64,000 nucleotides of DNA from CAZOEL01 sp964578835 (GCA_964578835.1 CAZOEL010000006.1:62001-126000), one strand, 5' to 3'. Counted from the first letter of the stretch, positions 45,161 to 54,485 are shown. Translations and numbers: made by a program. Notes: generated by a model not told the origin, from the sequence alone.

Positions 45161-45549
45161 CTCTAAGTACAGGCTCAGACAAGAAAGGGAACAAATCAGT
45201 CTCTTTTCCCTGAGGGAGAGGGTTAGGGTGAGGGGAAAGCCTCTTTCAAGAGAATACTTCCCTCACCCCGACCCTCTCCCTGAGGGAGAGGGGGCCCGCA
45301 CCCACCGGAAGAGACGGTGTTGACGGCCCGCTAGCAGCGCCTGTGAGCTCACCCGCCCCGGCGGAAGCCGGGGTCCAGAAACCGCACAGAACCTCTGGAT
45401 TCCGGCTTTCGCCGGAAGGACGATAAGTGGCTGGCCCAACAACATCCCGCACCTTGGGGGCCTGTGTGTATCATTGTCAGCCCTCACGGAGAGGGGGAAA
45501 GACAGAGCCCATTCGTTTTGGTTACCTTATTATTTGTGTGGCGCTGTAC
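45161..45549. repeat. Composite 0.4-kb dispersed repeat, copy B
   Basis: Second copy of the element at 38712-39120, in the same orientation, ending 27 bp before the GlcD-like gene start. It shares the paired GGGAGAGGGTTAGGGTGAGG arms, the CCCCGGC palindrome and the TTCCGGCTTTCGCCGGAA unit. The rest of the 602-bp divergent gap (44975-45160) shows no feature I can support. Confidence 0.85.
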
Positions 45550-45576
45550 TGAAACAAGATCGTCGATGAAGGAAAA

Positions 45577-46980
45577 ATGAGCATAAAACCTAATCTCATC
45601 CGTGAAATCTCACGCATTGCGGGAAAAGAAAACGTCCTGACGGCTCCGGAAGATCTGCTGTGCTACAGCTTCGATGCAAGCAAGCTCAACGGAGCGCCCG
45701 ACTGCATCGTCTTTCCCTCCGATTCGAAAGTGGTCTCCGAATTGCTCAAGCTCGCCAACCGTGAGCGAATTCCCGTTTTTCCCCGTGGAGCGGGAAGCGG
45801 GATGGTCGGCGGAGCTGTTCCCGGCCAAGGCGGAATGGTTATCGTGCTTGCGAGATTGAACCGCATCCTGGAAATAGATACGGAAAATATGCTGGCCGTG
45901 GTTCAACCAGGGGTGGTTACGGGAGATTTGCAGAAGGCTGTATCAACACATGGCCTTTTCTATCCCCCCGACCCCGCAAGCCTTCTCTTCTCAACGCTGG
46001 GCGGAAACGCAGCCATGTGCGCGGGTGGTCCCAGAGCAGTCAAGTACGGAGTCACCAGGGATTATGTCCTGGGCCTTGAGGCAGTCCTCCCGACCGGCGC
46101 GATCATTCGCACCGGAACTCGCACCGCCAAAGGCGTCGTGGGGTACGATCTGACCAGGCTCATGGTAGGCTCGGAAGGAACTCTCGGCATATTCACCGAG
46201 CTCATCCTTCGCCTCATTCCAGCTCCCGAAACCGTTCGCACGCTCATGGCCGTCTTTCCCCGCCTCGACGACTCTGCTCGCACTGTTTGCGAAATCATCA
46301 AGCACAGGATCATTCCTTCAAGTCTCGAGCTTATGGATCATGCCACCATCGAGGTTGTGGAAAACTACGCTCGCATGGGGCTTCCAAAAGAAGCCGAGGC
46401 CTTACTCATCATAGAAGTGGACGGCCGCGCTTGCCTTCTCGACGAGGATCTGGCACGAATCGCCGAGATCTGTAAGAATTGCGGAGCATCCGACATTGAA
46501 ATCGCGCGCGCGCAGGAGGAGCGCGAGAAGCTGTGGCTTGCGCGCAGAGCCATATCCCCGGCCCTCGGGCAGATAAGGCCCGGAAAGATAAACGAGGACA
46601 TCGTCGTGCCCCGCACTCGCATACCGGAGCTCATTCGCTCCATTCAGCGCATCGCCGGCAAGTACGGGCTCATCATCGTAAGCTTCGGGCACGCCGGAGA
46701 CGGCAATATCCACACAAACATCATGCTGGACAGGAAAGACGCCAATGAGCGGGAAAGGGCGGCGAAGGCTGTGGAAGAGCTCTTCAACACCGTCCTGGAA
46801 TTGGGGGGAACCATTTCGGGAGAGCATGGAATAGGCATCGCCAAGTCGCCTTTTTTCAAGCTGGAAATCGGTCAGGAGGCCTTCGAGGCCATGCTCCGCA
46901 TCAAGCAGGCCCTCGACCCGCTCAACATCATGAATCCCGGAAAAATGTTCTCGCCCAACCGAGCCTTTTTCGATGCTTGA
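45577..46980 (+). CDS. FAD-linked 2-hydroxyacid oxidase (GlcD/lactate dehydrogenase type)
   Basis: 467 residues. FAD_binding_4 domain (about 35-175) with VFPRGAGSGMVGGAVPGQGGMVI and PASLLFSTLGGNAAMCAGGPRAVKYGVTRDYVLGLE, then a FAD-oxidase C domain (about 210-460) with FGHAGDGNIHTNIM and SGEHGIGIAKS. It oxidises glycolate, D-lactate or a similar 2-hydroxyacid. No glcE or glcF iron-sulfur partner is adjacent, so the electron acceptor is unclear. ATG follows AAGGA. It starts right after repeat copy B. Confidence 0.93.
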   Translation: MSIKPNLIREISRIAGKENVLTAPEDLLCYSFDASKLNGAPDCIVFPSDSKVVSELLKLANRERIPVFPRGAGSGMVGGAVPGQGGMVIVLARLNRILEIDTENMLAVVQPGVVTGDLQKAVSTHGLFYPPDPASLLFSTLGGNAAMCAGGPRAVKYGVTRDYVLGLEAVLPTGAIIRTGTRTAKGVVGYDLTRLMVGSEGTLGIFTELILRLIPAPETVRTLMAVFPRLDDSARTVCEIIKHRIIPSSLELMDHATIEVVENYARMGLPKEAEALLIIEVDGRACLLDEDLARIAEICKNCGASDIEIARAQEEREKLWLARRAISPALGQIRPGKINEDIVVPRTRIPELIRSIQRIAGKYGLIIVSFGHAGDGNIHTNIMLDRKDANERERAAKAVEELFNTVLELGGTISGEHGIGIAKSPFFKLEIGQEAFEAMLRIKQALDPLNIMNPGKMFSPNRAFFDA

Positions 46981-47060
46981 GAGTCGGAGCGAAGGCCGGA
47001 TGGAGCCGTCCTGTCTAAGACGGAAGCTTCTATAAAGGCGACGAGCATGAAGGAGCTGTT

Positions 47061-48830
47061 ATGACGACGCAATCGGCGGAAAATATTGTTTGGAAGTTGG
47101 AAGACCTTTATTCCGGCCCCGATGCTCCCGAACTGGAGCAAGACCGTAGCTGGTGCGTAGAAGAAGGCGAGCGGTTCGCTTCGGCGTATCGAGGACGGAT
47201 CGGAGAGCTCGGCCCGGACGAGATGTTGAGCGCAATTCAACAGTTTGAGAATCTTCATGAAAAGGCTAGGAAGCTTCTCTCCTTCGGGTATCTTTTCTTT
47301 TCGACCCAGACTCAAAACGCAAGAGCGGGGGCGCTCTTGCAGGGACTCCAGGAATTCTACGCCATCCTGAATAGAGACACCCTTTTCTTCGAGCTCGAAT
47401 GGACCCAGCTCGATGAAGATCGTGCGAAGCGCATCGCCTTGGCTCCGAGGCTCTCTTCCTACCGGCATTATTTGGAATCTTTGCGCCGCTACAAGCCTCA
47501 TCTTCTAAGTGAAACCGAAGAGCGCCTTTTGGCGGAAAAGGAGCCGGTCGGAAGCTCCGCATGGAACACTCTTTTCGACAAGGTTCTGAGTCAGCTCCGC
47601 TTCGGCGAAGCCAAAAGAACCGAGTCCGAAGTGCTGAGCGATCTCTATCACCCGGAGCGCGAGGTGCGAAAGAATGCGGCTGCTGAGCTCACAGAGGGAC
47701 TGGGAAGCGTCCTTCACATCCTCACGCATATCTTCAACACCATCTTGCTGGATAAAGCGATCGACGACAGGCTGCGCAAGTACCCGCACTGGCTTCGCGC
47801 CAGAAACCTCAGCAACGAAGCGGACGACGCCATGGTCGAAGCCCTCGTGCAGGCGGTCACGGCTCGCTACGACATCGTCCAGCGTTACTACAATCTAAAG
47901 AGAAAGCTCCTTGACTACGATACCCTCTTCGACTATGACCGCTACGCCCCCCTTCCCGGGCCCTCTCAGCAGTCGTTTTCCTGGACGGAGGCAAAAGAGA
48001 TCGTTCTTTCCGCTTATGGAGATTTTTCACCCGGGATGGCTGAAATCGCCGCCGAGTTTTTCGAAAAAGGCTGGATTCACGCTCCAGTTATGCCTGGCAA
48101 GAGGAGCGGAGCGTTTGCCCATTCGACGGTTCCATCCGCTCACCCTTATGTTTTTCTCAATTTCACCGGCAAGCACAGGGACATCATGACCCTGGCCCAC
48201 GAACTGGGCCACGGCGTTCATCAGCACCTTTCGCGCAAACAAGGTCTTTTCAACAGCTACACTCCGCTCACCACGGCGGAAAGCGCCTCCGTATTCGGAG
48301 AAATGCTCGTATTCCATCATCTTCTAAAAAGGATTCAAGACCCTCGTGAACGCCTCGCTCTCCTGTGCGGCAAATTGGAGGACATCTTCGCCACCGTATT
48401 TCGCCAGGTTTCCATGAACCGCTTCGAAGAGGCCGTCCATAACGCCAGGAGAGAAAAAGGGGAGCTCGACGTCGACTTCATCTCGCAAGCCTGGATGGAG
48501 ACCCAGAGCGCCATGTTCGGCGACTCGGTTCAGCTTCTCGACCACTACCGAACATGGTGGTCCTATATCCCGCACTTCCTCCACACCCCTGGCTACGTAT
48601 ACGCGTACGCCTTCGGGGAGCTGCTCGTTCTTGCGCTTTATCAACAATATCGAGAAAAAGGCTCCGCCTTTGTTCCTCTATACACAGATCTTCTCTCAGC
48701 CGGCGGCAAGGCTGCGCCAAACGAACTCCTTAAACCTTTTGGAATCGACCTCGCCGACCCGCTCTTTTGGCGAAAGGGGCTCGAAGTTCTCGAAGACCTC
48801 CTGCGCGAGTCGGAAAACATGGTCAGTTGA
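47061..48830 (+). CDS. pepF: Oligoendopeptidase F (peptidase family M3)
   Basis: 589 residues. The zinc motif HELGH is in MTLAHELGHGVHQHL near residue 380, with the third ligand in TTAESASVFGEML about 25 residues on. M3 members cut short cytosolic peptides. The N-terminal helical part and length fit PepF. ATG at 47061 follows AAGGAG. It lies 80 bp after the GlcD-like gene and 11 bp before pyruvate kinase. Confidence 0.93.
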   Translation: MTTQSAENIVWKLEDLYSGPDAPELEQDRSWCVEEGERFASAYRGRIGELGPDEMLSAIQQFENLHEKARKLLSFGYLFFSTQTQNARAGALLQGLQEFYAILNRDTLFFELEWTQLDEDRAKRIALAPRLSSYRHYLESLRRYKPHLLSETEERLLAEKEPVGSSAWNTLFDKVLSQLRFGEAKRTESEVLSDLYHPEREVRKNAAAELTEGLGSVLHILTHIFNTILLDKAIDDRLRKYPHWLRARNLSNEADDAMVEALVQAVTARYDIVQRYYNLKRKLLDYDTLFDYDRYAPLPGPSQQSFSWTEAKEIVLSAYGDFSPGMAEIAAEFFEKGWIHAPVMPGKRSGAFAHSTVPSAHPYVFLNFTGKHRDIMTLAHELGHGVHQHLSRKQGLFNSYTPLTTAESASVFGEMLVFHHLLKRIQDPRERLALLCGKLEDIFATVFRQVSMNRFEEAVHNARREKGELDVDFISQAWMETQSAMFGDSVQLLDHYRTWWSYIPHFLHTPGYVYAYAFGELLVLALYQQYREKGSAFVPLYTDLLSAGGKAAPNELLKPFGIDLADPLFWRKGLEVLEDLLRESENMVS

Positions 48831-48841
48831 AGGATATGAAT

Positions 48842-50284
48842 ATGATCAGTCCTGCGAAATTCAGAAGAACCAAAATCGTCTGCACCATCGGACCGAACAC
48901 TTCTTCGCCCGAAATGCTAAAAGAGATCATTGAAGCAGGGATGAACGTGGCGCGTCTCAATTTCTCCCATGGAGACCGGGAAGAGCACCGGGAAACCATT
49001 CGGACCATCAGGAGGGTTTGCAGGGAAACGGGAAGAGAGATCGGCATCCTGCAGGACCTTTGCGGTCCCAAGATCCGTCTCGGCGCTCTCTCGCAAGAAG
49101 AGCTGAGGCTCGAACCGGGCGAAATGATTGAGCTGGCTTCGGGCGAAACGGCCACATCCAACCTGATCCCCGTGAATTACCCTTTTCTGCTGGAAGATGT
49201 CCAGGCGGGCAATCATATCCTCCTTGCCGATGGAACCGTGGAGCTTCTTGTGCGGACAAAGCAGAAGGATACGATCCTTTGTGAAGTTGTGGCCGGAGGC
49301 GTGATCCGTTCCCACAAGGGGGTCAATTTGCCGAGCAGCAACTTGAGGATTCCGGCTTTTACGGAAAAAGACCGTCAGGATCTCTCCGTCGGCATTGAAG
49401 AGGGCGTAGATTTCGTCGCTCTCTCTTTCATCCGCAGCGTGAAGGATTTGGAATCCATCAACGACGTCCTGAAAGGCGCAAATAGTCGCCCGATGCTCAT
49501 GGCGAAGATAGAGAAGCCCCAGGCGGTCGAAAACTTCGATGAAATACTCGCCGCCGTAGACGCCATTATGATTGCCAGGGGGGATCTCGGAGTAGAGATG
49601 CCCCTGGAAGAGGTGCCTCTTATTCAGAAGCAAATCATAAAAAAGACAAGACAGGCCGGGAAGCCCGTCATCACCGCCACTCAGATGCTCACCTCCATGA
49701 TGGACTCGCCCAGGCCGACCAGAGCGGAAGCAACGGATGTGGCCAACGCGGTTCTCGACGGCGCCGACGCTTTGATGCTGTCGGATGAAACGGCGATCGG
49801 GAATTATCCTTTGCAGGCGGTTTCAATGCTCGACCGCATTGCGAGATCAACAGAGTCCCATCTGGATGAGCTTCAACTCCTCAGGGAAGCCGCATCGGAG
49901 CTCCTCCCCGACACCGCGGCCGCAATCAGCCGCGCAGCCTGCTGGCTTGCCAGAGATCTCAAGGCGGCGGCCATTATCGCATCGACTTCTTCCGGCAATA
50001 CCGCCCGCCTGGTTGGACGGTTCCGACCGGCATGTCCCATCGTCGCCTTAACGGACAGCCTGCAGACGCAGAGGCAGCTCTGCCTCTCCTGGGGCATCAT
50101 CGCCGACCTGGAAAAAATTCACGGGCACACGGATCAGATGTTCGCTGCGGCGCGCGCATGGGTGTTAGAGGAAGGCATCGCCAAGAACGGCGATCGGCTG
50201 ATTCTTACGGCGGGAGTTCCGGTCGGAGTCTCTGGAACGACAAACCTGTTGAAGGTAATGGAGATTCAGAATGTAGATTCGTAG
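48842..50284 (+). CDS. pyk: Pyruvate kinase
   Basis: About 480 residues, with FRRTKIVCTIGPNTSS, GMNVARLNFSHG, the B domain, LMAKIEKPQAVENFDEI, the active-site loop IMIARGDLGVEMP and KPVITATQMLTSMMDSPRPTRAEATDVANAVLDG. It makes pyruvate and ATP from phosphoenolpyruvate. I chose the ATG at 48842, seven bases after AAGGA; the ATG at 48836 is too close to that site. The preceding gene ends at 48830. Confidence 0.97.
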   Translation: MISPAKFRRTKIVCTIGPNTSSPEMLKEIIEAGMNVARLNFSHGDREEHRETIRTIRRVCRETGREIGILQDLCGPKIRLGALSQEELRLEPGEMIELASGETATSNLIPVNYPFLLEDVQAGNHILLADGTVELLVRTKQKDTILCEVVAGGVIRSHKGVNLPSSNLRIPAFTEKDRQDLSVGIEEGVDFVALSFIRSVKDLESINDVLKGANSRPMLMAKIEKPQAVENFDEILAAVDAIMIARGDLGVEMPLEEVPLIQKQIIKKTRQAGKPVITATQMLTSMMDSPRPTRAEATDVANAVLDGADALMLSDETAIGNYPLQAVSMLDRIARSTESHLDELQLLREAASELLPDTAAAISRAACWLARDLKAAAIIASTSSGNTARLVGRFRPACPIVALTDSLQTQRQLCLSWGIIADLEKIHGHTDQMFAAARAWVLEEGIAKNGDRLILTAGVPVGVSGTTNLLKVMEIQNVDS

Positions 50285-50293
50285 CTAAAGAGC

Positions 50294-50370
50294 GCGAAGG
50301 ACGCGGTGAAGCGCTTTTGGCCGCTCGCAGCAATTGGAGCTGAGCCTTCGCGTTTCTTCGCGTCCTTCGC
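50294..50370. terminator. Inverted repeat at convergent pyk / small-protein junction
   Basis: GCGAAGGACGCG (50294-50305) and CGCGTCCTTCGC (50359-50370) are exact 12-bp inverses around a 53-base loop. The motif looks like a dispersed palindromic repeat. It lies between two converging genes, but the wide loop makes termination less certain. Confidence 0.45.
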
Positions 50371-50381
50371 GACTGCAGGAG

Positions 50382-50516
50382 CTACTTTGTTTGGGCAAGC
50401 TTGGCCAAAACGCGCAGGTTTTCCTGAAGGCGCTTCTGCTCCTGCTTCAGGTTTTCCTTGTTCGGAGCGTGCTTCCGAGCCCGAACCGCCTCGGTCTTCT
50501 GTGTCTTTGAAGCCAT
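50382..50516 (-). CDS. Small basic helical protein, 44 residues, unknown function
   Basis: A short frame with a strong ribosome site (GGAAGGAG, about 9 bp before the ATG at 50514-50516) codes for MASKTQKTEAVRARKHAPNK followed by ENLKQEQKRLQENLRVLAKL and a short end AQTK. The second half has heptad-like Leu/Gln/Lys spacing and should form an amphipathic helix. The protein is Lys/Arg-rich (over a quarter basic). I do not recognise a family. Its strong ribosome site and coherent sequence favour a real gene. It could bind nucleic acid or form a coiled coil. Confidence 0.65.
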   Translation of the reverse strand: MASKTQKTEAVRARKHAPNKENLKQEQKRLQENLRVLAKLAQTK

Positions 50517-50605
50517 TTCTTTTTCTCCTTCCATGCAATCTTTGAAATGTACAGGCAAATCGCCTATATCAGTTTAAGGCATTCGTGTCACGCAAAACTT
50601 TCAAA

Positions 50606-51658
50606 TCACTTCTTCCCAACCGCTTCTTTTCTGGTCGTTTGTATAGAATTGATGCGCCGCTGAAGCTCCGGATACAATCCGTTGCAGGGGCCGTTTATCC
50701 ATTGATGAAGCAACCGCCAGGCCTGCGGGATATACCTTGCAAAGTAGCTCTTGCCTTTCACAATGCTCAGGAACGCGTAAGCGCCGAGCACCTGCATATT
50801 TCTGCAAAGCCTCACCGCGCGATACGAATCCTTGAACTCTCGGTGAGCGCAGTGGAGAAAGCCCTTCGCAGATGTCCAGTATAGCTCGAATAGATCCTCC
50901 TGGACCGAATTTGGAAGTATAACATAAGGATCGATCAGCAGCGAAGCCACGTCATAAGCCGGGGGCCCGAAGCGCATCCCTTGGAAATCCACAAGCCTCA
51001 AAGCCCCCTTGCAGACCATCAGGTTGCGGCTCTGAAAATCCCTGTGCATTACAAGCTCCTGCTCACGCGCTCCGGCAGCTTCCGCAATGTTTTCAAAGTC
51101 AATGCGAAGCTCTTCGGCGGTTCCTTCCAGCCCGAGATACTTTTCGAGGAAAGCCGTCCTGAAATATTCCAGCTCACGAACGTAAACAAAGGATGGATCG
51201 TAGAGAGAAGCATCGAAGCAAAAGCTGGGCTGAAAGCCTTCGGGGGCCCGCTCGTGCATCTTCAACAAGAGCTTGAGGGCGCGCCGGTAAAGGCTTCTCA
51301 AATCCGAGCCGCCACGATTGGCGAGCCTTTGCATGTGGCAGTCGTCAAGATCCTCCAGAATGAATACGCCACGATCCACATCGGAGCACAGAATCTTCGG
51401 AACGGGAACCCCGCAGCGAGCGAGATGAGCCCCAATCAGGTAGTAGGAATCGTTTTCATCTATACCGCTCGGGTTTTTCCGTGGCGAGACGAGCGCTACG
51501 AAATGCAGGGCGCCCTGGCGAATTCTGAAGAACTTGCGATCGGAGCCATCCCCGGCCAAGGGCGTCACAATGGCTTTCTCAGCTGAAAGCCCCAAATCCG
51601 AGGCCGCATCGGAAAGCAAGCCGAAAAGCAGAGGATCAGCTCCATCTTGATTCATCAT
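50606..51658 (-). CDS. amgK: Aminoglycoside phosphotransferase-family sugar kinase (AmgK-like)
   Basis: About 350 residues, APH fold. ATP-site and catalytic motifs: the GDGSDRKFFRI opening near residue 38, the catalytic loop VMHRDFQSRNLMV near 207 and LVDFQGMRFGPPAYDVASLL near 225. AmgK phosphorylates the anomeric position of MurNAc or GlcNAc during wall recycling. The ATG at 51658 overlaps the stop of the nucleotidyltransferase gene, the classical AmgK-MurU pairing. A GTG at 51679 would add seven residues. Specificity is inferred from the pairing. Confidence 0.82.
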   Translation of the reverse strand: MMNQDGADPLLFGLLSDAASDLGLSAEKAIVTPLAGDGSDRKFFRIRQGALHFVALVSPRKNPSGIDENDSYYLIGAHLARCGVPVPKILCSDVDRGVFILEDLDDCHMQRLANRGGSDLRSLYRRALKLLLKMHERAPEGFQPSFCFDASLYDPSFVYVRELEYFRTAFLEKYLGLEGTAEELRIDFENIAEAAGAREQELVMHRDFQSRNLMVCKGALRLVDFQGMRFGPPAYDVASLLIDPYVILPNSVQEDLFELYWTSAKGFLHCAHREFKDSYRAVRLCRNMQVLGAYAFLSIVKGKSYFARYIPQAWRLLHQWINGPCNGLYPELQRRINSIQTTRKEAVGKK

Positions 51659-52626
51659 ACGAACGTCCCGCACAAGCACTCATTTTGATGATCTCCCCGA
51701 ACGACTGCTCCATCGGTCACAATACAGCCGCAGAGCCTGGAGCCGCGCTCGATGGCGACATTGTCCCAGAGAATCGTATCTTCCATTTCAACGCCCTCCA
51801 TGATTTCGCAATGCTCCCCGACAACCACGAATCCTTTGAAGACCACATCGGTAGCGACGCGAGACGTCGCATGAACAAGAGCTCTGTTTCCCGTCGAAAA
51901 CGGAGGCAGCCTTCCGGAGTCCATACGCCCAAGCTCTTCGTTGAGCGCGCGGTAGCTATCCAGGGAGCCCATCTCGCGCCAAAAAAGGTTTGGCTGAACC
52001 AGCGCCCGAGGCGGTTGCCTCTTTTCAATGAGCTTCCGATACGATTCAAGAATCTCCGCCGGAATCCCCTTCGGGATATCTTCGAGCGCCGTCGGTTCGA
52101 TATAATGGATGCCCGTAAACGCCATGAGCTTCATCTCCGGGCGTTCTTCCACAAGCATGCTTGCTTCTCGACCAAATCCATGGACAACCCCTTCTTCATC
52201 CACGGCTACATTGTTGAACTCGGGCCAGTCGTGCATGACAAGTCCTACGGGGCTGCCCGATTGGAGATATTGCGCATAAAGCTCCTTTATCGCGGCATCG
52301 CACACCGTGTCGCCGTTGACCACGACAAAGGGCTCCCCACGGAAAAAATCCAATACATTCCTGATTCCTCCTCCCGTACCGAGGAGGATCGGCTCCTCGA
52401 CGACATGGACCGGAACGGGCCATTTTCTGCTCCGAACCGCGGAGACGAGCCTTTCACTCAGGTGGCAGCCGTTGACTACAATTTCGCTAACGCCCTCATT
52501 AAAAAGCTTCCAGACCCAGAAGTCGAGAATAGCTGTGCCGAGGATCGGCGCCAGCGCCTTCGGACGAACATGGGTAAGCGGGCGCAGTCGCGTTCCGAGG
52601 CCTGCGGCAAGAATCATGGCGCGCAT
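51655..52626 (-). CDS. murU: Sugar-1-phosphate nucleotidyltransferase (MurU-like) with left-handed helix tail
   Basis: About 323 residues. The nucleotide-binding AAGLGTRLRPLTHVRPKALAP, the VNGDTVCD metal loop and a C-terminal run of about 70 residues of hexapeptide-type left-handed helix (VVGEHCEIMEGVEMEDTILWDNVAI) are visible. MurU makes UDP-MurNAc from MurNAc-1-phosphate and is usually about 225 residues, so the tail is an extension more like GlmU or ManC. It is coupled to the AmgK-like kinase. I used the ATG at 52626, nine bases after AGGA, rather than 52635. Confidence 0.8.
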   Translation of the reverse strand: MRAMILAAGLGTRLRPLTHVRPKALAPILGTAILDFWVWKLFNEGVSEIVVNGCHLSERLVSAVRSRKWPVPVHVVEEPILLGTGGGIRNVLDFFRGEPFVVVNGDTVCDAAIKELYAQYLQSGSPVGLVMHDWPEFNNVAVDEEGVVHGFGREASMLVEERPEMKLMAFTGIHYIEPTALEDIPKGIPAEILESYRKLIEKRQPPRALVQPNLFWREMGSLDSYRALNEELGRMDSGRLPPFSTGNRALVHATSRVATDVVFKGFVVVGEHCEIMEGVEMEDTILWDNVAIERGSRLCGCIVTDGAVVRGDHQNECLCGTFV

Positions 52627-52653
52627 GGAAAACATCCTGAAAGAATCTGATGG

Positions 52654-53586
52654 TTACTTGGCTTGGGACTGCTTTTTCAGATAGCGCATTTGGATATTCG
52701 CTTTCACTATCCAATCCCCTTCCGCCCTTGCCGGGAGCGACTTCTTGATTTCGGAGGCAATGTAATCAGCGTCTTTTGATTTGGCGCTCAACTTCCTTGC
52801 TTTCTTATCAAACGCAAGGATGTATTCTTTCATATCCCGGACGTCTTCTTTGGTTGAGAGCGGACCATGGCCGGGAACAATGCCTTCGACATTGAGAGTA
52901 AGGATATAATCGAGCGCTTTGACCCAGTTCTTCAGATCCCCGTCCGCCATGTAGGGATGAAAATTGGTGAACAGGATATCTCCTGCAAACAGCGCCTTGC
53001 GCTCCGGAATGAATACGAGAATACTCCCTTCGGTGTGGGATGGATTGACGTTGATGAGCTCGGCTCTTATATCCCCGAGATCGATTTCCATGCGGTCGCC
53101 GAAGGAAAGGGTTGGATAAGCGATGGTCGAGCCTTCCATATCCTGAGCCGTTAGCCCGTATGCAGCCGCGTTTTGCAATGTCTGCTCGCTTTGCTCCAGA
53201 GCGCTCTTCTTCGCTTTTTCCTGAGAGATCACAACCGCGCCGAGCTTCACAAACTCGGAATTCCCGAACGAGTGGTCCAGATGGTGGTGCGTGTTGACCA
53301 CATACTTGATCGGTTTCTCGGAAATCGCCTTTATGTCCCGGATGAATCTCTGAGCCTCTTTGGCGGAAATGAGGGTGTCGATGACGAGAATTCCGTCTCG
53401 ACCGACGATTATGCCCGCATTTGCGCCAAAACTATTATGCGGACCGGATTTCTTTACATCCACATAGGAATAGATGTCATCGGCAATCCTCTTCAGCCGC
53501 TCTTCTGCAAAAGCGGTTGTATGAAAAGAGCTGCAGACGAGGCACAAAATAAACACACCAGCTGCAAAACGCTTTCTTTTTTCCAT
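52654..53586 (-). CDS. Periplasmic metallo-beta-lactamase-fold hydrolase
   Basis: About 310 residues with a signal peptide (MEKRKRFAAGVFILCLVCSS..., cut near residue 26). Metal-binding VNTHHHLDHSFGN near residue 105, the NPSHTEGSILVF histidine and the FAGDIL aspartate, with a later VPGHGPLS histidine, complete the MBL zinc site. Members include lactonases, thiol hydrolases and quinoprotein-relay SoxH-like enzymes; the substrate is not clear. The start at 53586 follows GGGAGGGCAGGG. It is not obviously coupled to the genes either side. Confidence 0.88.
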   Translation of the reverse strand: MEKRKRFAAGVFILCLVCSSFHTTAFAEERLKRIADDIYSYVDVKKSGPHNSFGANAGIIVGRDGILVIDTLISAKEAQRFIRDIKAISEKPIKYVVNTHHHLDHSFGNSEFVKLGAVVISQEKAKKSALEQSEQTLQNAAAYGLTAQDMEGSTIAYPTLSFGDRMEIDLGDIRAELINVNPSHTEGSILVFIPERKALFAGDILFTNFHPYMADGDLKNWVKALDYILTLNVEGIVPGHGPLSTKEDVRDMKEYILAFDKKARKLSAKSKDADYIASEIKKSLPARAEGDWIVKANIQMRYLKKQSQAK

Positions 53587-53606
53587 CCCTGCCCTCCCTT
53601 CCAGCA

Positions 53607-54485
53607 TCACAACGAATCCTTCACCCGAAGCGCCTCTTTATACACCACGCGGCGAGGAAGGCGCCTATCCGATATGATTCTATCCGTAGCGTCTCTCACT
53701 CCAAGCCCTGCTTTCATGAGACTCAAGAGCTCATCTCGCCACGAGCTTTCATCCTCCTCGCCGCCAGTGCTCTCCGGAGCGCCGGACACGACGAGGCAAA
53801 TCTCACCCTTTACCCCTTCTTTGAAGTAATTCCGAGCTTCGGAGACTCTTCCCCGGAACACTTCCTCATGTTGTTTTGTGAGCTCCCTCGCCACGGCAAT
53901 GAGCCTATCGCCCCAGAGCGTCTCGAGGTCCTGCAGCGTACGCTCCAAACGTTGCGGCGATTCATACAGGATTACCGTCATGGGAAGCGCCGCATGGGAT
54001 GCAAAGAATTTCTTTCTCCCCGAGCCTCGGTTTGGCGGAAATCCCAGGAAAGCGAAAGGATGGGTCGGAAGGCCGGAAGCTGCCAACGCGGCAATCAACG
54101 CCGTGGGCCCGGGGATCACTATGACCTCTAAATCCCGCTCGATGGCCTCGCGCACCAGGTTGAAGCCGGGATCTGAAATGCCGGGCGTTCCCGCATCCGT
54201 CACAAGAGCGATATCTTCGCCTGCGCGAAGCTTCTCGAGTAATTCCGGACCGCGCTCATGCGCATTATGGTCATGATAGCTTACGAGAGGCTTGTGAATA
54301 TCGAAGCGGCTAAGCAGTTTTCTGGTGTGTCGCGTGTCCTCGGCGGCAATCCTGTGAACGGAGCGGAGAACCTCGAGAGCCCTCAAAGTGATATCGGACA
54401 GATTCCCTATCGGGGTGGCGACAACATAAAGAGCGCCGGCGGATTCTCGAGGCAGAGCGTCCTTATTCGCGAGCTTCGAAGGCAT
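53607..54485 (-). CDS. rsmI: 16S rRNA 2'-O-ribose methyltransferase RsmI
   Basis: About 292 residues. TP-methylase motifs: ALYVVATPIGNLSDITLRAL near residue 18, AAEDTRHTRKLLSRFDI, LVTDAGTPGISDPGF near 95 and IPGPTALIAALAASGLP near 120. It methylates C1402 of 16S rRNA. I used the ATG at 54485; a TTG two codons earlier is possible. It overlaps the yraN gene end by 23 bp. Confidence 0.95.
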   Translation of the reverse strand: MPSKLANKDALPRESAGALYVVATPIGNLSDITLRALEVLRSVHRIAAEDTRHTRKLLSRFDIHKPLVSYHDHNAHERGPELLEKLRAGEDIALVTDAGTPGISDPGFNLVREAIERDLEVIVIPGPTALIAALAASGLPTHPFAFLGFPPNRGSGRKKFFASHAALPMTVILYESPQRLERTLQDLETLWGDRLIAVARELTKQHEEVFRGRVSEARNYFKEGVKGEICLVVSGAPESTGGEEDESSWRDELLSLMKAGLGVRDATDRIISDRRLPRRVVYKEALRVKDSL

